DNA of 64,000 nucleotides from Ancylostoma caninum (Eukaryota; Nematoda; Chromadorea; Rhabditida; Ancylostomatidae): the NCBI GenBank assembly GCA_037903475.1, contig JBAJFG010000611.1, forward strand, positions 930,001 to 994,000, written 5' to 3'. The position numbers and the translations under genes were made by a program. This document shows positions 23,166-34,169 of the stretch, piece by piece; the stretch's first letter is position 1, and each line of letters opens with the position of its first letter. A model generated the notes under the pieces. That model worked only from the letters and a program-made list of their open reading frames with translations. It was not told where the DNA came from and did no database searches.

Positions 23166-24239
23166 AAAGGTGTTATTAACATACTATTAACATATAATTA
23201 ACATGTTAACTTATTGCTAGAAATCTACTTCTCTCCTCACCATCTTCGTACTAGCACTCACGCGACGTCTGAGTACATGCCGTTACATGCGGATAATTAT
23301 GGGCTTCTTTCGAGTAATTTGTTCACCTGAAACCCCACGTAATCACCTCTTTGTGGGGGGATGCCTCCATAATTTTCCTGTGAACACAAGCTGGAGTCTC
23401 AAAAGGTTTCGATAACACTAGCCGTCCGTATGCCCAAATAACGAACCATCTGTAGGCGTAGTGCCGGAACAAAGATCCTCTGCAGATGACTTTCAGCTTT
23501 CACACCAGAAAACTTGCCTGTTTTCATCTTTTAATGTCGTCCGTTTGGTGCTATACTCATATTTCTTGTTTTTTACCCATATGGACAGAACCTGAAGCTT
23601 GTATCTAAAAACAAAAGAAAAAACTCGATTTTTACCCGAAGGTCTCACCTCGCTATCCAGTACTACTTTCCCAAAAGACGGGGTGATATTTGATGCCCCT
23701 AGCGGGACATTCTTTTAGTTTTACTGCTAAACTGTCCATGACATCAGCTCCCAACTAAGAACCATCACCTCGGAGTCCGTCGGTGAGGCCTTCCCGACAA
23801 CAGACATTTTCCCTCACTGTGGGTAGGTTCCCACACGCCGCACAAACGCAACAGTGGGTGTTTTCAAGTCTGCTATTATCCAGGGTCCTTGCGAGAAGAC
23901 GACAATAAGTAAATCTATCATAAAAAATATTTCGAAGACAACTAACACTATCCCACCGAACCTGAGGTCCCGATCAGGGTTCCTCTCCATTGGCTGATGT
24001 TCATTCTTCTCATCGAAGACAAGACAGCATTGCTATCAGGATTGCCAATGAGCAAGGACATGACACTCTCGCTCTGCTCATTTCTATCAAAAAAGGCATA
24101 ACTTATTGTAAGCAATGAGTGTTTTAAGCTTCTCGCAGACTCCGAAGCGGGCGCGGCGGGCGGAGCGAGCTGAGATAACAGATGCCCAGCACACTTCGGA
24201 ATCTGGTGCAAGCCTTAGCTAACACTAAAATGTGCATCG

Positions 24240-24352
24240 ATGTGTCACGGCATAGGTGCGATAGTCGGAGCCAAGGCTCTCGCCCCCTTCAGTTCAGGCA
24301 GGGGTCCGGCAAACCCCCTTCACTTAGACGAAGGGGAGGACAAAACCCCGGT
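24240..24352. repeat. GC-rich patch shared with 26430-26710
   Basis: Phrases such as GTGTCACGG, ATAGGTGCGATAG and CCCCTTCACTT occur here and again, partly inverted, at 26430-26710; a related phrase (acccttcacctttagcgg) lies near 26090. This looks like a scrambled dispersed repeat. Open frames over these patches are not convincing genes. Confidence 0.35.
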
Positions 24353-24511
24353 GAAAAAAATTAATAAGGTTTTTTTTGGGTGATTGAAACGATGAAGGAA
24401 ATGAGAGGAAGAAGAGATGAGGGGAAGACGAAGTAACAGAAGGCAATATCAGGAAGTTAGACGGAAACATATTATTAGGAAATGCTAATATACACTTATT
24501 GAAGGATTATA

Positions 24512-25431
24512 TTAGGTCGTCAAGTATGAAATGTCTGATTTTATGAGCGGTCAGTTTGACAGTCTGTATCTTCGAAAATTTACTAGATCTCTTCTCATCT
24601 TTATTTTCATTATGAAGGTACATCCTCTTCCTTTCAAAATCACTTCCTGGGTTTCTGATCAGTTTTCGAATTTTTGTTTGAAAGCATTTCTTGTAGAACT
24701 ACTCAAAGACGAAAAATCGTGTCGTTTTGGAACATCGGTTCCATTTTTCAGCTATTAGAGCCGGGGAAGCTGGGAACATCAGGGTAGTGTTAAGGGACAT
24801 TTGGCTAGTAAAAGCACTGAACAGCGTTTGCTTGGGAAGTTCTGCTCAGGTGACATGAAGCTGCAAAGTGAGCCTTATGATGAACCTGGATTTCGATGAG
24901 CTGGAAGCCGTAGCCGAAGCGAATAGGAGTCAAACTAGGTCACCATAAGCAGCAAGGTGTGGCCTTTATATTCCATTAATATTTAGGTACTCAAGGCAAT
25001 ATGACCATTAAAAGTGGTTCGGTAAACGAATTTTTCCCAGTTTGACCCTCAAAAATGGGTGCCAATTTTTGACCATTTTTTACAAATCCACGCTGCTTAA
25101 GCCAGAGGAGCAGGGGTGAGGACCCACCTGCCAGTCACTGTACTGAGCAAATCTTGCTCTATTTGATCAGAACTCCTTTCAGGGATTAGCTCACTTCTTG
25201 CTGGAGAAAATGTTCAATTTTCAAAATGATGTTGGAAACGCTCTTCCTCACTTGATCGCCCATAGCTTTCCATGCTTCTGAGGTGTTGGAGCAGCCAAGC
25301 CATATTTAAGATGGCAAGGCTATGGAGATAGTATAGGAGCATATTCGGATATCTTATACTGCATCTTGCTTTAGAAACAAAACTCAAAATCTTCTCATCC
25401 AAAATCAGACATTTCATACTTGACGACCTAA
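24512..25431 (+). mobile_element. Mariner element remnant with intact terminal repeats
   Basis: The ends are inverse copies starting TTAGGTCGTCAAGTATGAAA (about 32 bp, through ATGTCTGATTTT), flanked by TA on both sides. Inside, the plus strand keeps part of a mariner transposase N-terminal region: ASKSTEQRLLGKFCSGDMKL (compare SKSTVQRWF..F..GD..L) followed after a frame change by FDELEAVAEANRSQT (compare D.EL..L.E..P..T). Frameshifts and stops occur, and no DDD core was found in the 3' half. It is a dead copy whose ends could still be moved by an active helper. Confidence 0.82.
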
Positions 25432-25479
25432 TAATAAATGTGTGGGGGGTGTGAGTCGTCCGGAACGAATGTCTCATAG

Positions 25480-26420
25480 GTTACGAAATTCGAGTTAGAG
25501 TACTGAATTGAACGGATTGCAAGGGGTTGAAGGAACTAGGAATAACACGGCTGTGAGTGAAAATTTCCATAGGGTGAAGGGTATCCTTGGATAGCTGAAA
25601 CCTAGGAGATGAAGAAGGCACCCTGTTTGCATAGAATAAGTCAAAACTTGCCGAACCGTTTGCATTTTTCGAAAGCAATACTTTTCGTGGCGCTTTCAGT
25701 TCTGTGGCTAATAAAAGTATTAATAGAGAGTGAATCAAAAATGGGACAGTCCTGGGAAGAAGAGGAGGAAAAACTGTATAATGTGAAACCAATTGCAAAT
25801 CCTCTAGTGAATATCTTACGGGAACCAAGATGAAGTTTTTGAGACCGACGAAAATAGCGAGAAACAGTAGGTTTTTCGCAAATTTCTCTTCAACCACAAA
25901 ACAAGGAGAAGAACTTCTCTATGGATCCGTATATGATATGATGGGTAAAAGTCTGTCCTGCGCTGTGCAGGAGGGGATGGAGCCAAAACCAGTACATTGG
26001 CTCCGGTCAAAAGCGAGACAGTGCAATGAGGGAGGAGGGCGCAGAGCGAGAACCGGAGCCATCCTCAAGAGGCCGACTCCGGTACCCTTCACCTTTAGCG
26101 GGAACGACTTACAACGACTTTCCAGAAGAAGTGATGGGTGATATAGGTGTAATTTCACAAAAAGTGGTCACTACGTACCCTTCACTAACATGTCCACGTT
26201 TCAAATAAGGAAGTTATGAGGGAAAAATAGCCGTTTTCTGGCACTTTTCAGTATGATCAAAAGGGAAAGAGTTGCCGTGGGTGAATTATAGGGTATTGGG
26301 CACCGGAAGGTAGGATATGAAGTGCTGATATCCCTCGGACCCTCCCATTTTGGAAATAATAGCAATTTGAGTGTTTCTTATGTTGAAATTAGTGCCAGAT
26401 TTTCCTCAACGAGGAGATGA
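25480..26420. other. Overlapping frames, no supported gene
   Basis: A 138-codon minus frame (25481-25897) and plus frames (25609-25833, 25830-26141) overlap. None has good splice sites or a family motif. The plus frame at 25830-26141 covers a GC-rich repeat-like patch. Confidence 0.3.
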
Positions 26421-26429
26421 CTCATCGCG

Positions 26430-26710
26430 CCACCGCCGTCACTTCGCTGCAGATGGAAGGGGTACCTGATATCTGAGCTTGCATAAATACCTACGTCTGT
26501 AATGTGACGACCTCCCCCCCCCACTCGGTCGTCGCCTTTTTGTGACAGCCAGCGCTAAGAAAGCTGCCGCTACACCCTTCCCCACCTCGGGGTCCATGAC
26601 CCCTTCACTTTTGGCACCTCTGACAGGCCTCAGACCCCTCAAACCCCCTTCACTTCGCAGACCCCCGGCTCCCCCCTATCGCACCTATGTGTCACGGTGT
26701 CGCCATGATA
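26430..26710. repeat. GC-rich patch, second copy
   Basis: Contains CCCCTTCACTTTTGGC, CCCCCTTCACTTCGCAG and TATCGCACCTATGTGTCACGG, related in scrambled or inverted order to 24240-24352. No gene is supported. Confidence 0.35.
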
Positions 26711-27192
26711 TGAGAAAGAGCTAATGAAAAAAGAACGTCGATGGTAACGATTAGATTATGATTGGATTTTTGTGAAGTGTGTGGAGATCAGAGCATGGTA
26801 ATATTTATGAAAGAATAGTATAAAAGTATGAGGTTTTCTCAAAGACATAATCCATATTTTGCAGATATAATTCTGCTTGAATTCAAAAAACTGGAGCAAA
26901 AATGTAAAAGAAGAAGATAGCTCTTTATGTTTATGCCAAGGGGTTAGCAAGTGAATATGAATAAGCGTGCGCTGAAATAAATGCTTATTTTGTTGAAAAC
27001 TGCCTCAAAAAGCAAGCAATTATGGCTGAGATCGCGCCAGCTATGTTTATCAGCTGATACGGCATCAGTCAGGATTTTCCAATAACGGTGATCCGTGCCG
27101 CACCTCGGCGGCCACACCCATCTACGGCGATGAATCTCGTCCACATAACCTCGTTTCAGCAATATTACAACCTAATAATTCTCGAAAACTTA

Positions 27193-27258
27193 GCAGTTTC
27201 AGATGGTTTCTTCACTATTAAGGGAGCAGTTTCAGATGGTTTCTTCACTATTAAGGGC
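27193..27258 (+). repeat. Perfect 33-bp tandem duplication
   Basis: Two adjacent copies of a unit starting GCAGTTTCAGATGGTTTCTT are identical over at least 32 of 33 bp. The unit is a multiple of three, so the frame spanning it (27088-27330) repeats AVSDGFFTIKG. The duplication is recent. Whether the frame is coding is not established. Confidence 0.9.
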
Positions 27259-27569
27259 ACAAGTATACTCTCCAGACTCGGATTTCATGAAAAAATAGAT
27301 GACGTTTTCTATTGTGAGTACTGTCTCTAAACTGAATGCAGATATTCAATAACTATTATTCGGCTTGCTTCTGACTTATAATTACCAATTTTGCTTAGTA
27401 CTCTACAGTAAAATAGATGAACACATCCCCTTTTGAAAAGTCACGATCAGCTAAATTTCCGCGCCATATAAGGAATTTGCTTGAATGGAAGACTCGCATT
27501 TTCCAACACGACCTTCTAAAGCGCCGTTATACAATAAAAACTGGTCCAATATTGACTACTATATGAGAT

Positions 27570-28030
27570 GATTTCTTGTTAACCGTAGACGTCGCTTACA
27601 GGACACTGGTCCAAAAAGGTTTTCAGCTATTTGCGCAAGAACTTGAGAAAAACAAAAGAAAACTGAAAAAACTGAAACTAGTCCTAAGCTACCAGTCTCG
27701 TTGGATGGGTCCGGTAATCATCTTTGGAATGACTATTCTAAGGCAGTAGCATTAGCCAAATTTTTCGCCAGTGTCTTCTCGATAAATCCACACTATACAA
27801 ATGCGTCCCCCTTGTCACTTCCTGCATTGTGCAATGAGTATCAGATAATTGTCCCACTATAATCATCCATCCCAATGAAGGTTTTGATATGAAGAAGAAA
27901 TTGGAACTCCCGCGTCTGTCACATATGATGACGTTCCTCAGATAATTTATCAAAGATATACTTCCGTACTTAATCATGCTAAATTATAGCACCTTCTCAC
28001 CTTTGCTTCCTGGATAAATGTGGAAAGGCT
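27570..28030 (+). pseudogene. LINE fragment between endonuclease and RT
   Basis: The plus frame reads LPVSLDGSGNHLWNDYSKAV, then ALAKFFASVFSINPHY, then after breaks VTYDDVPQIIYQ. This matches the CR1/Jockey linker, where D.G....D...KA..L..FF.SVF precedes the start of the reverse transcriptase (ITYDDV...). Several stops show that it is dead. Confidence 0.5.
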
Positions 28031-28223
28031 TCCTTATTAGTAGAAATTAGCAAGTAATTAGCAATTTAGTTATGTTCAGCAAGTAAATGTATAAATAGTG
28101 GAAGAAAACGGTATCGACGTCACTGACGGAAGTCCAGTGGCAGATCCACATGCCGTCGTGTTTGGGGTATTATCCACTAAACTCCCATGGCAAATGGAGT
28201 GGTGCTTGTTTTTTGTTCTTGTT

Positions 28224-28271
28224 TTGAGCGCATACACGTACGCCATCTTGAGCGCATACACGTAAGCCAAT
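28224..28271 (+). repeat. 24-bp tandem duplication
   Basis: Two copies of a TTGAGCGCATACACGTACGC-type unit sit side by side with two differences. The minus frame repeats MAYVYALK. No function is implied. Confidence 0.8.
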
Positions 28272-28455
28272 GTCCTTTTAATGAAAACTCTCTCGAATCA
28301 CTATGCTCATTGAATTATTTGTTTACGCAGAATGCTTGTCTACACAAGTTTTCCGTCATGCTTGGGCCCCCTCACCACATATTTTGTCAAAGATCCAGAA
28401 AGTTTAATACAAATGATTAAAAGCGTAGAGACATCTTAGTAAAAATATTAATAAG

Positions 28456-28699
28456 ATCTCTGATAACTGTGCAGCACGAACGCAGCCCAAAAGGCGTAAT
28501 GGTTCGGGTAGAAACCCTAGCAGCAACGGTTGCCAGTTGCTGCCATGCTCCCCTTGATTGCTGCCGTCCCTCAGCAGGGCCGAGAGATTGAGCAGCAATC
28601 GAGTGGAGGATGACATAACTGGCAACCGTTACTGCTAGGGTTTCTACCCGAACCATTACGCAGTTAGGTCTGCGTTCGTCCTGCGGAGTTATCGGAGAT
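28456..28699. mobile_element. MITE family X, copy 2
   Basis: A 244-bp element with inverted arms of about 80 bp, starting ATCTCTGATAACTGTGCAGC on the left and ATCTCCGATAACTCCGCAGG read inward from the right. Both arms continue through GGTTCGGGTAGAAACCCTAG. It shares ends, inner arm and central TTGAGCAGCAATCGAG with 16384-16587. The longer, better-matched arms show the family structure more clearly than copy 1. It has no coding capacity. Confidence 0.87.
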
Positions 28700-28819
28700 A
28701 GACATGATGACGTGCTTGTCGGCTTTTCCTCGTGGATGGGAAGTTGAATTTTGAACTCTAGATGAGCATGAAAACTTATTTGCTCACGACTTCTCAGCAG
28801 TGAGTTAATCCACATAGTA

Positions 28820-30270
28820 ATTCTTGATAACTTTTTGTCATTTTTGTTTAGATTTTATAGTTTTCTCGGGCTATACTCGCGAGTGGTGAAGTTCCTCAAA
28901 GAATCCTAGATACAGTCGCACTTCTAGAAGATGCCATGCAAGAACTGCTTTGTCAGACTCACTGGGAAATTCTAGGCGATGTTAGGTTCCGAGGGAGAAG
29001 TGAGGAACACTGGGTAGGTAACATAAAAGAAACCGGGAGTAGTTTAAAAAAAACTGCTTCTTGACGGTTTTCTTTTACTTTGAGCTAGATTTTGCTGACT
29101 TCTAGAAAAAAATAAGAGAACTACTCACCATACTATAAGCAGGAGTTAAATTTTTTGAATGCTGAGAATCCTACTAGAAGAGATATTGTGTTTGCCCTTT
29201 ACTTTTGTTGTGCTGTACACCGATAATGGAGCATATTTCCTCTAATCAATACTCTTTTTTCGATCCAAAAAGTCACCTTCAGTTCGTTCTGTGGACTTCC
29301 TCTGAGTCAACGCCTAGAGTTTGCATTTAGATTAAAAGCTCTTGAAACATAGAGCTCGTCCCAGGACGTTAGCCTCTTCGATGTCGTAGCCAGACGTGAA
29401 TATCTCAAGGACTTCCTGGGTAGTTCATTTGGATCAGAGGTGTCAACAGATGTCCGAAAAATTTCACCAAACTTTACTCATCATTTTCCTATTATTTATT
29501 GGGCCGAAGCACAGGTTTGAACAGAGCTTTTTGTTCTTTTTATTTATTTTAGAGGATCACTTTTATTTCTTTGGTTTGTGTTTGTTCATGTATGTCTACT
29601 GTACTTGACTAACGGAGCACCACGAGTGCATGAATAAATCACTAAAACTAATTTCGTATGTAACTGTCTCGAGTTTTCGAACTTCTACACTTCTTTTAGT
29701 GGACAAAATCCTAATCGTGAGCCGTCCATAGCCTTTGTATCATGATGAGTGGAATGTGTGAAGATTTAGCAAGTCACGAACCAACACCTCCTTTGCAGAG
29801 ATATTGACGACAAATCGAGGTGCAAGATCTCTTTAGACGTGTGGAACCTTCTGAAGACGAACCACATATATATATGCTACCAATCCATCAGTCTCGTGAA
29901 CATGATGTTCGAAGTGGCAATATATACGGAAGCACTCACAATTTAAAAAGACGCTTAAAGCAAAACGTTCAAGTTAAAGTAAATGACCGTAGTTTTGTAA
30001 CACCAAGTTTTCAATATTTACATGGAATTTTATTCATTGAATATTTGAATGAAGAGCGGCCGTTAAAATGTTACTTCACATTCTTCACTCAATAGAAAGA
30101 TAATGAGTTAGATCAGATTAGGATTAGGATGGAGCCCAGTACGGCCTAAAATTGGTGTGTCCCTGTAGCTGTGAATAGCAAGTAATTCATCCCTATTGCC
30201 AACTCCTATTTTGTGGGTGGTCATGTGACCGTCAATCACACTGAGAAACGAATTTAACTTCTTTTTTCTC
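28820..30270. other. No supported gene
   Basis: The ORF at 29820-30095 (91 codons) has no splice or family support; the rest is AT-rich. Confidence 0.35.
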
Positions 30271-30273
30271 TAA

Positions 30274-30468
30274 GATGGATTCTTCCAATTCTATGTATTA
30301 GCACATTTTCTCATTAAGGCCGCGAAGGAAGCTTCCTTATGTGAGGTCATCAGGGAAGCACACGAAACACGTCATTCCCTCGTCATTGCAGCGAATTTAG
30401 AAAATGACGTGAGAAGAGCTGGAGTGACGCGAGTTTATGCTGTTCCCGAGAATTGTGCTATTAAGTAG
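30274..30468 (+). CDS. 64-codon open frame, possible terminal exon
   Basis: Between stops the plus frame reads HFLIKAAKEASLCEVIREAH, then ETRHSLVIAANLENDVRRAG, ending PENCAIK. The helical, charged composition is protein-like. There is no ATG at the start and no clear acceptor, so it would have to be an exon. Family unknown. Confidence 0.22.
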   Translation, partial: DGFFQFYVLAHFLIKAAKEASLCEVIREAHETRHSLVIAANLENDVRRAGVTRVYAVPENCAIK

Positions 30469-30479
30469 TGATGAAGCTC

Positions 30480-33200
30480 CTTAACAGTGGTATACAGAAA
30501 GTGTGCAGCCCTATCAGGGGCAACATGTAGTAGTGCAGATTTTATGAAATTGTCTTCCTAAAATATTGTCAGCCCCGTTTTTGAACCACACTGAGATGAC
30601 TTAGTTCATGACTTCTGCTCCCGTGAACTCATGATTCATCGCCTCATGCTACGCATACCATGACTTCTGTCCTCGTGACTCCTTCATCCCTTTCATGTCT
30701 GTGGAGAGCGGATGAAAGGGGTCTGACCTAATGATCGTTGGCTTAGTAAGAGACTCGGAGAGTAAGAGATATGGCTGGTGGACAAATATTATCATACAAG
30801 TTCTATTGGATCTTTGATTCCACAGTAAGCATACAGCAAATGTGGGTCCTTTACCTGCTCATTGTCCAACAGGGCGGCACTCGCCAAACCGACTTTAGCA
30901 GGGGTCGGACACTAATTTACCGACCTATGCCGAATTCAAAAGGTCACTAGACTTTCTCTCTTTTCTTTTCTCCCACTCTTTGTGGTCGCCTTACCTACCA
31001 TTGTTGGCAACACGACATTCTTCATCAGTATGATGCCCACTTCATTCGCTAAATCTTCCCTAACAATCTAGTGAAAATGATACTCCTCTACATTGAAAAC
31101 TGCGATCGCAAAAATCTACAAACTTTTAGAGGACGATTTTGGCCCTCACAACTTTGCATCTGGGACTCGGTAATGGTGATATTCAGTAAAGGAACGCTCC
31201 GAGGAATGAGGAGAATGAATGAGAACCTTGATGTCTGCAACAGCGCCAGTTTTTGATGGGTGACTTTTTAAGTTAGAGGTCTTGCGCCCTGGAGCAAGGA
31301 GAAACCCTATTCTGTTTACCACTACCAACCACATCTACGGCAGATGGTCTGACATCAACACAAAATTACAATACTAAGACTCTGCTGTCAACGCTTGACT
31401 AGGTTGGAGAAGGCTGCAGTGGATCACAGCCTTACAGAACCAACGAACTTCTGACACGACCCCCTAGTGAGAAGATCTCGTTCAGAAGAACTTAAAGGTG
31501 AGAAAAGGTCTCTGCCAATATCCATTCGCACTTTTTGTTATCAGACAGAAACCGAGCTTCATCTGCAATTACTTGGTCTAGAAATGAGTCGTTTTGGGAC
31601 GAAAAATTAAGTTAGAAAAGATGACAGAGCGGGTGAGACGCTGGTCATCGGTCAGATCGTGGGTGTTCACTTCTGCGCCTTTCTTACCCTGTCGATTGAA
31701 GTCAAATGTCTCAAAAATGTATTATAGTGAGCATCCATTCCTGCTCTCAATTTCAGAATGGTAAGATACGATTTAGGTCCCACGACTGTCCTTGACACTT
31801 CATTGCCAAGGAACAACTCGCTATCACGGCCATGATTTCATTGGAGTTCAAAATATCTGGAAAAAATATCGAGAACCAATAGCTCACCGTACTTTGGAAA
31901 GGGGATCCCGAGCCAAAATAAATACAAGATCACCGGATACCTCCGGTGAAAAGTGGTCGAGTTTGAAGTCATCAATCATGACCACGCAAAAATTGCATCG
32001 GCTCATCATTTGTTCGCGGCTCTACAAAAGGTACTGAGAAGAGCTAGTCAGAATGTTCAACCGTCATTTGAAAGAGGAGGAAAAGCCCTTTTAAAAAGTC
32101 ACTTAAGTTCGCTTGAAATCGCTCAAATTCTACACGAGAGAAGAGTTAGTTTGTGCATATCCCAAAGCGGCAATTAATTTCGCACCAACCTAATAGAATA
32201 ATGGAATTGTTGGTGTACGTTTGTGTTTGAGCAGGCGAACCACGAAAACGCTATTGTAACGAAATGCACATCGCAACCGATGTTCTCTGCTGCTGTTATG
32301 CTATTTCTAGCAGCTTTTCTACCCGATTAAAGGATTTTCGACCAGATCAGGAAGAAAAGCGTCTAGAAATAGAATTCCGGCGACAGACGACGCCGACCCG
32401 ACGCGCGCGGCGCGGTCGCGCTGCGTCATCCTCAAAGCGGCGGATGGGCCATCGCCATTAACGTCCACTGTACGTGAATTCGACAACTACAGCGAGAACC
32501 AATTACAGCAAGAACATCGAAAGTTGCCGTTTCTTCTCGAAATAAAATGTAATAGAACCAGAAATATTGCTGAAGATTTCCATAAGTGATGGCGTTCAAT
32601 GGCAAAAATTTTCCGAGTACGGTGGTGCAACAGTTTTCAACATATTGTGTAGAGCTATAGTGTTCTCCACCTCTAATTTGCACTGTGCGCAATCTCTAAC
32701 CAGTAAATATTCGGCTATTCTTGAGTTTCTGCAAGCGGGTGTATGAATACATGTTACAGTTTGAAATGGGATATGTAGTGCTCTGCATGTCTGAGATGAT
32801 GTTGTGAAGGAAAACTTCAGGTAATTAGTTTCTGCCACTTCGAATAATTTCATTCCTGTAGTTCCTATTGAACTTGGCAGTGCGCAGTCCTAATAGAAAT
32901 GCAATTCCAACTATGTGGTCTAGCAGCAGCATTCTCGGATTGATTAAGATACAGGGAAGCGCAGCAGAACAATTTAATTTTAAATTTCAGAAGAAGATCT
33001 CAACAGGAGAAAGCGAGAAGGACTACAGCAAAAACGGGAGCTTGGAGGTCCTCTATTAGGTTCATGTTCAGGAATAGTGTGTTGGAATAGAGCAGTGTGC
33101 TCACGTTAGGTATGGGGTATTTGGGGAAGTATTACTATGTACGCAGAGGGGTTGCAAGGAACTCGTCGTTGTTGCTTTTTACCTTATTATCATTAACTAA
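30480..33200. other. Long stretch, no supported gene
   Basis: Short frames only. A GC-rich knot at 32370-32465 (acgcgcgcggcgcggtcgcg) resembles the GC-rich piece at 19560-19620, including gcggtcgcgctg against acggtcgcgctg, and may be a shared repeat. Nothing else is recognisable. Confidence 0.35.
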
Positions 33201-33205
33201 ATTTA

Positions 33206-34160
33206 TTAGGTTGGTCCGAAAGTATTGCACCTAACTTCATACTTTTTTCGAAGAATGTTAAGTTCATTGTGAATAGATATCAATCAACATAACAATCACC
33301 TGCATGATCCTTGAGATATGGCGAATGCTTCACTAGAGCATCAGCTCCAGAAGTCAAGAACTCTGGCAGCTGCGAGTCTAAGAAGCTTGATATCTCACTT
33401 TTCGGTTTGGTCCAATCACCGAATTTCTGTTCTCGTAGATGCAGCTTCAGGGTTCCGAGCAAGTGGTGTTGAGACAGGAATAAATCTGGATAATAAGCAG
33501 GCTGTGGTAGATCTTCCCAAGCTAATTCGGCAATTTTTTTTGGCGGGTAAGCTTTGTCACGTGAGGTCGAGCGTTGTCATGAAGTGGAGCAACAAGGCCA
33601 ATTTTTCTCTGTTCCAGGCGAGTATTGTCTGCCAATTTCTGTAGTTAAAAAGAGTAGAATTAAGCAGTCACGGTGGCCCAGGTGTAAGCAGTTCTCGATA
33701 CAGCATTCCCTCGGAATTCCACCAACAACACAGAAAAACCTACTTCTACTTCGGGCTGTTTTGGAGAAGATTCGCCAAGCTAGAATCAACTTTTCTCATG
33801 GTTTTTGCATGGTTAACACACAGCTCACTACTTTCATCTCCAGTAATGAGCTGGCGGAGAAAGTTCCTTCTATGTGGACACAGCAGCAAAGACTGGCACA
33901 CACTCAGCCCTGCAAGGCATTCATTTGTGGGGGATTCAACCCGTCATCAATTTTCTGTAACCCAGCGCTTCGAGATGTCTGGCGATTATTGTACGGCCGC
34001 AGCCAGGTGTATCCTACATGCAATTCACATGTAGTGGCGTTTTGATTCAAAGTCTATGGAATTCTAGATCCTAAAAACATCTGTGTGTGATACCAGTTCC
34101 ATGACTGTGACCACGTTTGAAATCAGGCCTATGATAAGTGGCATGAGTGGTCCAACCAAG
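33206..34160 (-). pseudogene. Mariner transposase pseudogene with terminal repeats
   Basis: The left end starts TTAGGTTGGTCCGAAAGTAT after a TA; the right end is a weaker inverse (ggtccaaccaag|TA). The minus strand keeps mariner blocks in several frames: RHLEALGYRK (helix-turn-helix region), LITGDE (first catalytic Asp, about 33840), VFLCCWWNSEGMLYRELL, HDNARPHVTKLTRQ (second Asp, 33561-33581) and YYPDL (third Asp, about 33490), then LGTLKLHLREQKFG. Together these fit the mariner D,D34D order. Frameshifts and stops split it, and at 955 bp it is shorter than a full mariner (about 1.3 kb). It cannot make a protein. Confidence 0.92.
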
Positions 34161-34169
34161 TATATCTCG

